Source of the DNA: CAVQEG01 sp963711465
Lineage (GTDB): Bacteria; Bacteroidota; Ignavibacteria; OLB7
Assembly (NCBI GenBank): GCA_963711465.1
Contig: CAVQEG010000001.1
Span: 124,001 to 188,000, forward strand
Direction of reading: 5' to 3'
DNA length: 64,000 nucleotides
Both the position numbers and the translations under genes were made by a program. Positions within the stretch are counted from its first letter, which is position 1, and every line of letters begins with the position of its first letter. The notes under the pieces were generated by a model. That model worked only from the letters and a program-made list of their open reading frames with translations. It was not told where the DNA came from and did no database searches. Of the stretch, positions 24,283 through 32,870 are shown in pieces.

Positions 24283-27129
24283 TCATCGGTTCGATCCGCT
24301 ATCGATCATGCGGAGTTCATCGAGGACGCTGGCATGGCGCTCGGTGTCTTTCAGACGAACGGCGCGACGAATGAGCGAGGCGTCGTTCCACAGTCGGGCC
24401 AGGCGAACGCCGCCGGCGCGTACCGAGGGTTCGGCGTTGTTGAGCATCGACTCAAGCAGCCGTACGCGTGTGGCGGTATCACGAATTTCCGCTGCGACGG
24501 GAACGAGCAGATCGACCGTATAGCCGTGGGGCTTGTCGGTGAGCGTTTTGATGAGGAAGTCCGCCGTTTCACCCATCGGCCGGTCCTTGATTCCCAGCTG
24601 CGTCTGGTAGCGGACGATCTGGGTCGAATCGTTGAGCATCGGGACGATGTAGCGTGTCAGCTCGGTCTGGGTGGCGACCTTGGCCAGGGCACGGGAGGCA
24701 CGTCCCCGCACGAGCTCGACCGAATCCGAGAGCGCCTCGATGAGGAACTGGCGTGCTGCTTCGGCATTCATCTGCACGAGGGCCTCGCCGGCGGTCGCGC
24801 GCAGTCGCCAGGTGCGGCCCTGCACGAGCCGTTGTCCGATCGCGAGCGCGGCGGTCGAATCGTGCATGCGGCCGAGCAGATACATGGCCATGCCAACGCG
24901 ATCCTCGTCGCGACTGAGCCGGACGGTGTCGACCAGCAACGGAACCACGCGATCGCCGAAGCGGGGCACGGTGAAGGTGAGCGCCAGACGTTCCCGGGCG
25001 GATTCGGAATTCAGCTTTCCCATCATGTACTGGATTGAGCCGTATTTGTCGGCGCTGTCGACCAGGCGCGTTCGAGCGGGTTCGACGAGGTACTGGTACT
25101 TCTGCGGCGCGGCGGAGGCCTGAATGAAGAGTGTCTCGACGTCATCACCCAGCTCCCTCTGAATTTCTTCTGGCGTGTGCTTCTCTTCGTCGGAGGCGGA
25201 GGCGACCTCGTCGGTTCCGGACGGTCTGAATTCGCCGTCGAGTCCGACGCCGTAGGTGCTTCCGGTCCAGAGCGTGTCGTTGCCGCCTCGGGTCGTGCCG
25301 TAGAGATCCTTGCCCTCGAGGTCGAGGAAGATTCCCACCATGCCGTAGAGACGTCGGTAGTCGCTGTAGCCAAGGGTGTTGTTGACGCGTGCGATATAGG
25401 CATCGCGGCCGGCGCCGTCGATGAACAGGGAGATCGCGTCGGCGTTGCCGCCACCAAGCGAGAGCGATTCGACGACGTAATCGTCGTCACCCGTTGCGTC
25501 GTAGAGTCCACCGAATCCGATGTCGTGTCCGCAGCCCTGCGAGACACCGTGGGAGACGTAGTTGTCGTCGCCCTTCTCATCGATGAGCACGCCGGAGGCC
25601 AGGTGCACACCCGCACCCTGGGCGTACTGGTAGGCCTGGTAGTGATCGGCGCCGGAACGGTCGACGATGGCGCCGAAGCCATACCAGTAGGCGACGCCCT
25701 GACCGAAGATGTCCGCCTGGTAGGTGTCGTTGCCACCGAGTTCGGCGATGTAGCCGATGCCGCCGGAGGCGACCGGACGGGCACCGAGAGCGGCGCCCTG
25801 GCTGAAGGTTGCGAAGTGGTCGGCGTAGCGGAGATAATCGACGTAGGGGGAAGCCGCGATGTAGGTGTCGTTGCCGCTGACGTCGGTGATCACGCCGATG
25901 CCGCGCGTGAAGCCGAATCCCTGCGACTGCAGGTTGGCCAGATAGGTGTCGTTGCCGGCTTCGTCGACCACCATCCCGATGCCGAACATGCCGGAACCCT
26001 CGACGCACGTGCCGCCGCTGTATCGATCGTTGCCGGCGGCGTCGTGAACGATACCGATGCCGAAGTTGCCACTGCCGATCGAGAAGTTGCGTGCCGAGTA
26101 GGAGTCGTCGCCCTTCATGTCGAGCACGATCGATGCACCGAAGAGGCAACCTCCGAGGGAGTAGTCCTCGCCGACATAGGTGTCATCACCATCGAAGTCG
26201 ACGATGAGCGAAGCCGGACGCTCGGCGGCCTCCTGTTTTGTGCGCGGGGCGAGGTGGTAGACGTCGTTGCCACCGACGTCGATGATCAGCAGGTAATCGC
26301 CGGTGTAGACGTCGTCGCCGGGACCGCCGATTGCGATGCGGCCGTAGTTGGTTTCCCAGATACGGGTCTTGAGTGAATCGTAATCGCGGACGCCGTCGCC
26401 GATCGTGCGGGCGAGTTCGAGTGCCTGGATGTAGAGCGAGATACCCGGCTGCAGCAGCTTGGCGTAGTTGAGGCCGGCGGCGTCGACGTTGAAGAACTGC
26501 TTGTTGCGCGCCAGCCCGTAGCGTTCGGCCTCCTTGAGTTCCACCAGCGACGCATCCGCATTGTCGGGTGACTCGAGCAGCAGCGTATCGCTGTACTCGA
26601 GCAGTCGGCGGAAGCGGTCGTCGTCGATGCCCCGTCTCGCGTTGAGCAGTTCGACGTCGGCGACGAGGGTCATCGCCAGGAATCGACGGAGGATGAGGGC
26701 CGAGGGGAAGTCGATCGCATCCATATCGACGCCTGTGAGCTCGCGGATCTCGGCGTCGGTCGGCACCGGCGGATCGGGGCGTACGAGGGTATGGCCGAGG
26801 TCGAGAATCGGACCATAGGCACGGAAGAGCCGACCCGGATCCTGCACGCCCTCGGCCGAGAGCCTCGCGAGCGAATCGGCAAGGTCGAAGCTCTTGAGCG
26901 GCTCCTCGAACAGTCCGCGGATCACCGGAAGCCGGTGCACGTCGTCCGCGACGGCATCCCATCGCATCGTCAGGTCCGACGGCGTCATCAGGATCGAACC
27001 GAGTGCGGAGTCGATGGCGTTGAGTGCGTAGCGCGGCAGGTAGTTCGATTGTGCCGATGCCGTGGACGTGAGCGATGCAGCCAGGGCGGCAGTCACCACG
27101 AGGGAGAGGAGGTCTCGTCGCGTCATCAT
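24283..27129 (-). CDS. Secreted GNDxY-repeat (beta-helix-like) protein with C-terminal HEAT repeats
   Basis: 948 residues from the ATG at 27129 or the adjacent one at 27126; the open frame continues to 27900 but overlaps the hydrolase gene. Signal peptide RRDLLSLVVTAALAASLTSTASAQS. Residues ~270-620 hold about ten G(N/D)DxY repeats of ~30-37 residues (GGNDVY, DGDDTY, KGDDSY, AGNDRY, AGNDTY, SGNDTY...), separated by Gly-rich GFG/GIG strands; this pattern suggests a right-handed beta-helix or solenoid. Residues ~690-948 are helical HEAT-type repeats (GMAMYLLGRMHDSTAALAI, RGRASRALAKVATQTEL). Export is likely; the role is unknown. No T9SS sorting domain is visible at its end. Confidence 0.8.
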   Translation of the reverse strand: MMTRRDLLSLVVTAALAASLTSTASAQSNYLPRYALNAIDSALGSILMTPSDLTMRWDAVADDVHRLPVIRGLFEEPLKSFDLADSLARLSAEGVQDPGRLFRAYGPILDLGHTLVRPDPPVPTDAEIRELTGVDMDAIDFPSALILRRFLAMTLVADVELLNARRGIDDDRFRRLLEYSDTLLLESPDNADASLVELKEAERYGLARNKQFFNVDAAGLNYAKLLQPGISLYIQALELARTIGDGVRDYDSLKTRIWETNYGRIAIGGPGDDVYTGDYLLIIDVGGNDVYHLAPRTKQEAAERPASLIVDFDGDDTYVGEDYSLGGCLFGASIVLDMKGDDSYSARNFSIGSGNFGIGIVHDAAGNDRYSGGTCVEGSGMFGIGMVVDEAGNDTYLANLQSQGFGFTRGIGVITDVSGNDTYIAASPYVDYLRYADHFATFSQGAALGARPVASGGIGYIAELGGNDTYQADIFGQGVAYWYGFGAIVDRSGADHYQAYQYAQGAGVHLASGVLIDEKGDDNYVSHGVSQGCGHDIGFGGLYDATGDDDYVVESLSLGGGNADAISLFIDGAGRDAYIARVNNTLGYSDYRRLYGMVGIFLDLEGKDLYGTTRGGNDTLWTGSTYGVGLDGEFRPSGTDEVASASDEEKHTPEEIQRELGDDVETLFIQASAAPQKYQYLVEPARTRLVDSADKYGSIQYMMGKLNSESARERLALTFTVPRFGDRVVPLLVDTVRLSRDEDRVGMAMYLLGRMHDSTAALAIGQRLVQGRTWRLRATAGEALVQMNAEAARQFLIEALSDSVELVRGRASRALAKVATQTELTRYIVPMLNDSTQIVRYQTQLGIKDRPMGETADFLIKTLTDKPHGYTVDLLVPVAAEIRDTATRVRLLESMLNNAEPSVRAGGVRLARLWNDASLIRRAVRLKDTERHASVLDELRMIDSGSNR

Positions 27130-27194
27130 TCGGAAGGAATTGGGGGCCCGTCGTCGCAATACCGCGGACGTTCGTCCGGGAGCTCCGCCGGAGA

Positions 27195-28079
27195 TCAGTC
27201 GCCGGCGCTGCCGACGGTGCGGGATAGGAAGTCTGTCGTGCGCTCCACAACGAGGTCGAGCGCAGCAGTGGATGATTCGAAGGGATGGACCGTGCCGAAG
27301 GTATGACCGGTGTGCGGCACGCGCACCAGCTCGGTCACCGGCGCGCCCGAGGCGGAGACGATTCGCTCGGCGTCGTCGATGCTCACCGTGAGGTCCTGCT
27401 CGCCATGAACGACCAGCAGCGGAGTCCGCAGCGACCGTGCTGCCGCCACGACGTCGAGTGCCTCGGCATTCTCCTCGAGGTCGTCGAGCAGCCCGACGTC
27501 GAGTCGCATCAGCTGGCCCGTGCGCGCGTTGCGTGCCTCGAGGTAGCCGTCGTGCCGCCACAGTCGCTTCTGCCGCTCGGTGTATCGGTCGAACGTCGCA
27601 ACGGCCGACCATGTGACGACCGCATCGAGTCGACCGTCGCGTGAGGCGGCGATGAGCGCGATACCGCCGCCACGCGAGTGTCCGATCACCGCGATGCGTG
27701 AAGCGTCGGCGGCACCATGCGAGCCGATGCTGCCGTCCCTCGCCGCCTCGATCACCTCGAGCAGTTCGCGCACCTCGCGTGAAAACGTATTGGAAGCGAA
27801 GCGGTCGAGCTGCGTGAATTCCTGCGAATCGTCGCCGACGCCGTTGTGGCTGAAGTTGAACGACACCACGTGGTATCCCGCTTCGGCGATCCGCGCGCAT
27901 ACCGTCGGGAACGGGCCCCAGTCCTTGAATCCCTTGAACCCGTGGACGAAGACGACGACCGGAAACGGTCCATCTCCGGCAGTGGGAAATCGGGCATCAC
28001 AGGCGAGTGTCTCGCCGTCGGAGGTCTCGAGGTCGAACCGCGCGTGGAGGTGGCCCCTTGCGGCCGTTGGATCGTTCAT
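27195..28079 (-). CDS. Alpha/beta-hydrolase (esterase/dienelactone hydrolase-like)
   Basis: 294 residues from the ATG at 28079. The nucleophile elbow is GHSRGG (Ser ~135), the oxyanion segment is VFVHGFKGFKDW, the acid is in VVHGEQDLTV and the catalytic His is in VPHTGHTFG. No signal peptide, so it should be cytoplasmic. The fold is clear but the substrate is not. Its own upstream region faces the divergent kbl gene. The next gene on this strand starts 65 nt downstream. Confidence 0.88.
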   Translation of the reverse strand: MNDPTAARGHLHARFDLETSDGETLACDARFPTAGDGPFPVVVFVHGFKGFKDWGPFPTVCARIAEAGYHVVSFNFSHNGVGDDSQEFTQLDRFASNTFSREVRELLEVIEAARDGSIGSHGAADASRIAVIGHSRGGGIALIAASRDGRLDAVVTWSAVATFDRYTERQKRLWRHDGYLEARNARTGQLMRLDVGLLDDLEENAEALDVVAAARSLRTPLLVVHGEQDLTVSIDDAERIVSASGAPVTELVRVPHTGHTFGTVHPFESSTAALDLVVERTTDFLSRTVGSAGD

Positions 28080-28226
28080 AAACCTCAAGGTACCACGTCG
28101 GCCGTTTGTCGTGCAACCGCTCCGAGGGCAGTCACCGGGCCGTACCGACACGTTCGGACGCCGAATCGGTCGTCGGTCGAATTCGTACATTGGGCGCTTT
28201 CTAGTTCATCCAACTGACGACCAGAT

Positions 28227-29450
28227 ATGTTCGATACACTCCGGGAGGAGCTTCGTCGGGAGCTCGCATCGATCGAGGAGGCGGGACTCTACAAGCGCGA
28301 GCGCGTGATTACGACGCCGCAGAGCGTGGAGATCGAGGTCGAAGGCCGCTCCGAGCCGGTGCTGAATTTCTGCGCCAACAACTATCTGGGACTGAGCTCG
28401 CACCCGAAGGTGATCGAGGCCGCGCATCACGCGCTGGACTCGCATGGCTACGGCATGAGCTCAGTCCGCTTCATCTGCGGTACGCAGGATCTGCACAAGC
28501 AGCTGGAGAAGAAGATTTCTGAATTCCATCATACCGAGGACACGATCCTCTACGCTGCCTGCTTCGACGCCAACGGTGGCATCTTCGAGCCGATCTTCGG
28601 TGAGGAGGACGCGATCATTTCCGACCAGCTCAACCACGCCTCGATCATCGACGGCGTACGACTCTGCAAGGCACGGCGGTATCGCTACGCCAATGCCGAC
28701 ATGGAGGACCTCGAGCGCCAGCTGCAGCAGGCCGACGCCGACGGCGCCCGCCACAAGGTGATCGTCACCGACGGCGTGTTCTCGATGGACGGCATCGTCG
28801 CACCGCTCAAGGAGATCTGCGATCTGGCCGATCAGTACGGCGCGGCCGTAATGGTCGACGACTGTCATGCGGCGGGATTCATGGGCGCCCATGGACGCGG
28901 TTCGACCGAACACTGCGGCGTGATGGGACGGGTCGACATCATCACCGGCACTCTTGGCAAGGCGCTTGGTGGCGCCATCGGAGGATACACGACCGGGCGC
29001 AGGGAGATCATCGACATGCTCCGCCAGCGCTCGCGTCCGTACCTGTTCTCAAACGCGCTTCCTCCGATGGTTCTCGGCGCCGGTATTGCGGTCTTCGACA
29101 TGCTCGAGCAGACGACCGAGCTGCGCGATCGACTCGAGGACAACACGCGCTACTTCCGCGAGCGGATGACCGCGGCGGGATTCGACATCACGCCCGGCGT
29201 GCATCCGATCGTTCCGATCATGCTCTACGAGGCCCCGCTGGCGCAGACGTTCGCCGACCGGCTGCTCGAAGAGGGGATTTACGTGATCGGATTCTTCTAT
29301 CCGGTGGTGCCCAAGGGACAGGCGCGCATCCGCGTGCAGGTGTCCGCGGCGCACACGCGGGAACATCTCGATCGGGCCGTCGACGCATTCACGCGTATCG
29401 GAAGCGATCTCGGCGTCATCAAGGGAACCGGCGCGCACATTCATCCATGA
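28227..29450 (+). CDS. kbl: Glycine C-acetyltransferase (2-amino-3-ketobutyrate CoA ligase)
   Basis: 407 residues. A PLP-dependent alpha-oxoamine synthase that interconverts glycine + acetyl-CoA and 2-amino-3-ketobutyrate, the second step of threonine breakdown. NFCANNYLGLSSHP, YGMSSVRFICGTQDLHKQLE (the Kbl-type form of this motif), DDCHAAGFMG and the PLP-binding Lys ~245 in GTLGKALGG are present. The close relatives BioF and KAS differ in the SVRFICGTQ segment, which favours Kbl. No threonine dehydrogenase gene is in the window. The ferritin-like gene follows 15 nt later. Confidence 0.92.
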   Translation: MFDTLREELRRELASIEEAGLYKRERVITTPQSVEIEVEGRSEPVLNFCANNYLGLSSHPKVIEAAHHALDSHGYGMSSVRFICGTQDLHKQLEKKISEFHHTEDTILYAACFDANGGIFEPIFGEEDAIISDQLNHASIIDGVRLCKARRYRYANADMEDLERQLQQADADGARHKVIVTDGVFSMDGIVAPLKEICDLADQYGAAVMVDDCHAAGFMGAHGRGSTEHCGVMGRVDIITGTLGKALGGAIGGYTTGRREIIDMLRQRSRPYLFSNALPPMVLGAGIAVFDMLEQTTELRDRLEDNTRYFRERMTAAGFDITPGVHPIVPIMLYEAPLAQTFADRLLEEGIYVIGFFYPVVPKGQARIRVQVSAAHTREHLDRAVDAFTRIGSDLGVIKGTGAHIHP

Positions 29451-29465
29451 TTCCGGAGGTGCTCG

Positions 29466-29900
29466 ATGAGCAATGAGGATATCTGCGACAGACTGAACCA
29501 CATACTCGCCGCTGAGCTGACCGGGGCGATGATGTATCTGCATTACTCATTCTACATTTACGGTCACGCGCGTATCCCGATCGTCGGATGGCTCCGTCAG
29601 CAGGCCACCGAGGGAATGGACCACGCCACCAGGGTCGGTGACAAGATCATCTGGCTCGGCGGTGACCCGACCACCGAACCGTCGAAGCATGGGTTCCCAC
29701 CGACGTTCGCGTCGCTCGACGAAATGCTCCGCATCACGTTGAAGTTCGAAAAGGACGCATTCGACATGTACGCGAAGCTGCTCGAAGACGCCGGCGACGG
29801 GAACCTGGCACTGCGCGTGTATCTCGAGCAGATGATCGGCGAGGAATCCGAGCACATCGAGGAGATCGAGAAAATGCTCCGACCGGACGTCGTGCAGTAG
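29466..29900 (+). CDS. Ferritin-like (bacterioferritin/Dps-type) four-helix protein
   Basis: 144 residues, with the start fixed by GGAGGTG at 29456-29462. It contains ILAAELTGAMMYLHYSFYIYGH, EGMDHATRVGDKIIWLGGDPT and a late MIGEESEHIEEIEKML; E18, E50, H53 and the ExxH of the last helix look like diiron ligands of the bacterioferritin fold. The heme-ligand Met of bacterioferritin is not certain. Probable iron storage or oxidative-stress function in the cytoplasm. It is co-transcribed with kbl. Confidence 0.85.
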   Translation: MSNEDICDRLNHILAAELTGAMMYLHYSFYIYGHARIPIVGWLRQQATEGMDHATRVGDKIIWLGGDPTTEPSKHGFPPTFASLDEMLRITLKFEKDAFDMYAKLLEDAGDGNLALRVYLEQMIGEESEHIEEIEKMLRPDVVQ

Positions 29901-29924
29901 CAGCGCGGCACAGTCGACCAATCA

Positions 29925-30005
29925 GGCGGGCCCACGGCCGACACCGGGTAACCTACGGGGGAAGGTTACCGACTGGTGTTCGCGCGGATGGGCCCGCCGT
30001 TTGTT
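29925..30005 (+). terminator. Nested inverted repeat; terminator or structured RNA
   Basis: A 10-bp perfect outer stem (29925-29934 with 29989-29998), a middle stem ACACC/GGTGT (29941-29945, 29975-29979) and an inner stem GGTAACCT/AGGTTACC (29947-29954, 29963-29970) nest in one long hairpin. TTTGTT follows at 30000. It is longer and more elaborate than the other terminators in the window. Confidence 0.55.
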
Positions 30006-30141
30006 AGTGGCCGTGGACGCCTCGGCGAAGGCCATCACCGCGCGCACCGTCGATTTGCTCCTCGCCCGGGGGCTTTGAGGGTGGCTGCGTACATTCCTCG
30101 AGTTCATCGTTCAACAACCCATCGGCTCGTCCGACCCCCAC

Positions 30142-30852
30142 ATGCCACACGACACCACGCTCACGTTCATCGGTCATGCCGCATGGCGGATTCAGAGCGA
30201 CCGTTTCGAGTTGCTCATCGATCCGTTCATTACGGACAATCCGCTAGCGGCGCTCGATGTGAACGACCTGCATCCCACCCACATCCTCGTATCGCACGGT
30301 CACAGCGACCACCTGGGCGATACCGTGGCGCTGGCCCGCACCAGCGGTGCGACGGTCATCGCATCGTTCGAGACTGTCAACTGGCTACGGCGGCAGGGGG
30401 TGGAGCACGCGCATCCGATGTCGATCGGCGGTTCCTACGGCTTCGAATTCGGAAGGGTGAAGCAGACGCCTGCCTTCCACGGCTGTGCGCTGCCCGATGG
30501 CAGCTACGGCGGTCAGCCCGCGGGACTGCTCGTCACCATCGGCTCGCACACGATCTACCATGCTGGGGACACGGCGCTATTCTCCGACATGAAGCTCATC
30601 GGCGCGCGCCACCGGATCGACGTCGCGTTGCTGCCGATCGGGGACAACTTCACGATGGGCGTCGACGACGCCGTCACCGCTGTCGAGCTGCTGGCGCCGA
30701 AGCTTGTCATCCCGATGCACTACAACACGTTCGACGTCATCCGCGCCGATCCAGAAGAATTCCGTTCGAAGGTCGAGGGGACGGGTCACAAGGCCCTGAT
30801 TCTGAATCCGGGCGAGAGCTACGAACTCGTCAACGCCGCGCCCTCGACGTAG
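30142..30852 (+). CDS. UPF0173-type metal-dependent hydrolase (metallo-beta-lactamase fold)
   Basis: 236 residues. The metal-binding HGHSDH motif sits in VSHGHSDHLGD; TFIGHAAW at the start, HAGDTALFSDM and IPMHYNTF complete the UlaG-like fold of UPF0173. The substrate is not known for this group. No signal peptide. NUDIX hydrolase follows ~93 nt downstream on the same strand. Confidence 0.92.
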   Translation: MPHDTTLTFIGHAAWRIQSDRFELLIDPFITDNPLAALDVNDLHPTHILVSHGHSDHLGDTVALARTSGATVIASFETVNWLRRQGVEHAHPMSIGGSYGFEFGRVKQTPAFHGCALPDGSYGGQPAGLLVTIGSHTIYHAGDTALFSDMKLIGARHRIDVALLPIGDNFTMGVDDAVTAVELLAPKLVIPMHYNTFDVIRADPEEFRSKVEGTGHKALILNPGESYELVNAAPST

Positions 30853-30945
30853 CCACCCGGGGGGGTGGCCAACGGAGCCGGCCGCGCACCGCCCATGCCG
30901 GTTCCTCCTTCACGAGCGCGCGCCCCCTGCCCACTGTTGCTGATC

Positions 30946-31509
30946 ATGAACACCGACGAACGCATTACTCCCTGGAGCACGGAGGCGGTCGAGCAGATCG
31001 CCGACTGCCGGATCTTCACCGTCGACCGCGTAACGCGCCGCAGGGGTGGCGACGGTCGCCGTGCCGACTTCTTCACGATCCGTTCGAACGACTGGGTGAA
31101 CGTGGTGGCGATCACTGAGGAAGGCAGTCTGCTGCTGATCCGGCAATTCCGACAGGCGACCGGGGAGATCACACTCGAGGTTCCCGGAGGCATCATCGAC
31201 GATGGCGAGTCGCCGGTGGAGGCGGCTGAACGGGAGTTACGGGAGGAGACGGGTTACGGATGCGCGGCGTCGCGCGTGATCGGGCGGGTACGGTCGAATC
31301 CGGCGATCATCGACAACTGGACGTACACGGTGCTGGCCACCGGATGCGTTCGCGTCGGCGATGGCGAGCCCGACGAACACGAGCAGATCGCCGTCATCGA
31401 GCGACGGCTCGACGAGGTCGACGCGATGGTCCGCAGCGGGGAGATCACGCACGCGTTGGTGATCGACGCGTTGAACTGGATGCGGTTGGAGTATGACGCG
31501 ATCGGCTGA
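30946..31509 (+). CDS. NUDIX hydrolase (ADP-ribose pyrophosphatase-like)
   Basis: 187 residues from the ATG at 30946 (MNTDERITPW). The complete Nudix box is GGIIDDGESPVEAAERELREETGY (positions ~92-115), fitting GX5EX7REUXEEXGU. The preceding LLIRQFRQATGEITLEVPGG is typical of ADP-ribose or sugar-nucleotide pyrophosphatases (NudF-like). Substrate assignment is inferred. Earlier starts in this frame lack family content. Confidence 0.9.
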   Translation: MNTDERITPWSTEAVEQIADCRIFTVDRVTRRRGGDGRRADFFTIRSNDWVNVVAITEEGSLLLIRQFRQATGEITLEVPGGIIDDGESPVEAAERELREETGYGCAASRVIGRVRSNPAIIDNWTYTVLATGCVRVGDGEPDEHEQIAVIERRLDEVDAMVRSGEITHALVIDALNWMRLEYDAIG

Positions 31510-31744
31510 GTCCGCGCTCGCCGGGGAGTCTCCGTGCGTGTTGCTGCAATCGCTATCTTACCTGCCATCCGAGCGCACCGAGCCCATTCGTCGCTACGTC
31601 CTCATCCTCTCCATCTCTCAATCGACCACGCGAGCATCCCGCCAGAGGTTCACAGCAGTACGCGGCGGTCGCGTGGCCGCTCCCGTGTCCAGTGACCCGA
31701 AGTCAAGTGTTGGTGCGGCTTCCCGGGCCAAATGTGAGAATTCA

Positions 31745-32809
31745 ATGGGTAGAGTAATCGCGATTGCAAATCAGAAAGGAGGCGTTGGCAAGACCACGAC
31801 CGCTGTGAATCTTGCCGCGTCGCTTGCTGCCGCCGAACAGCCGACACTGTTGATCGACATCGACCCGCAGGCCAACGCATCGAGCGGCCTCGGGATCGAT
31901 CCCCAGAAGCTGACGAAGACCATCTACGAGGTGATCGTCGACGGTGTCGCGCCGGCCGAGGCGACGATGAAGACCGAGCTCGCATTTCTGGAGCTTATCC
32001 CGTCGCACATCAACCTCGTCGGCGCGGAGATTGAGATGATCGACGTGTCGCATCGCGAGAAGGTGCTCTCGCGCGCGCTGGAGTCGATGAGTCGCAAGTT
32101 CACCTACATCATCATCGACTGCCCTCCGTCGCTTGGCCTGTTGACGCTCAACGCGCTCACCTCCGCCGACTCGGTCCTGATTCCTGTGCAGTGCGAATAC
32201 TACGCGCTGGAGGGACTCGGGCAGCTCCTGAGCACGATTGCGATCGTCAAGAAGCATCTCAATCCCGATCTCGACATCGAGGGCGTGCTGCTGACGATGT
32301 ACGACAGCCGTCTTCGTCTGTCCAATCAGGTGATGAGCGAGGTGCGGCGGTACTTCGGCGACAAGGTCTTCGAGACGGTCATCGCCAGAAACGTCCGCCT
32401 CAGCGAAGCGCCCAGTCACGGAAAGCCGGTACTGCTCTACGACGCGCTGTCGATCGGAACGAAGAACTACATGGACCTCGCGACGGAGATACTCCGGCGC
32501 GACGACATCCTGCCGGAGTCTGCTTCGGGAGAGGAACCCTCGCCGAGAGGCACCCCGCCGGCGACGTCCGGCGACGGTGGCAGCCGTTTTCAGGCATCGC
32601 GATCGGGCGACACCACTGAGACTTCCTCCGAAGGCGAGTCCGGTCCTCGCGCAAGCGATGCGGGCAACGCCGATCTGAACGGTTCATACGGACACGACGT
32701 CGGCGCCGATCGAAGCGTCGATAGTGATTCCTCCCGTCGGCGCAGCGGCGAGTCCCGGGAATCGGGAAGTGGTGAACAGAACAATCAGCGGAAGATCTCG
32801 AACTCGTAG
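31745..32809 (+). CDS. parA: Chromosome-partitioning ATPase ParA (Soj) with a long disordered tail
   Basis: 354 residues from the ATG at 31745. Walker A KGGVGKTT (~11-18), DIDPQANAS, DCPPSLG and RNVRLSEAPSHGKP mark a chromosomal ParA/Soj ATPase that moves ParB-parS complexes on the nucleoid. The usual ~255-residue core ends near EILRRDD. About 98 more residues follow, rich in Ser, Gly, Glu, Asp and Arg with no hydrophobic core. parB is 61 nt downstream. Confidence 0.95.
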   Translation: MGRVIAIANQKGGVGKTTTAVNLAASLAAAEQPTLLIDIDPQANASSGLGIDPQKLTKTIYEVIVDGVAPAEATMKTELAFLELIPSHINLVGAEIEMIDVSHREKVLSRALESMSRKFTYIIIDCPPSLGLLTLNALTSADSVLIPVQCEYYALEGLGQLLSTIAIVKKHLNPDLDIEGVLLTMYDSRLRLSNQVMSEVRRYFGDKVFETVIARNVRLSEAPSHGKPVLLYDALSIGTKNYMDLATEILRRDDILPESASGEEPSPRGTPPATSGDGGSRFQASRSGDTTETSSEGESGPRASDAGNADLNGSYGHDVGADRSVDSDSSRRRSGESRESGSGEQNNQRKISNS

Positions 32810-32870
32810 TGCAGCGGTGAAGTGCCGGCAGCACGGGTGTCGGTGATCACCACAAGCGGATACAGCCAAC

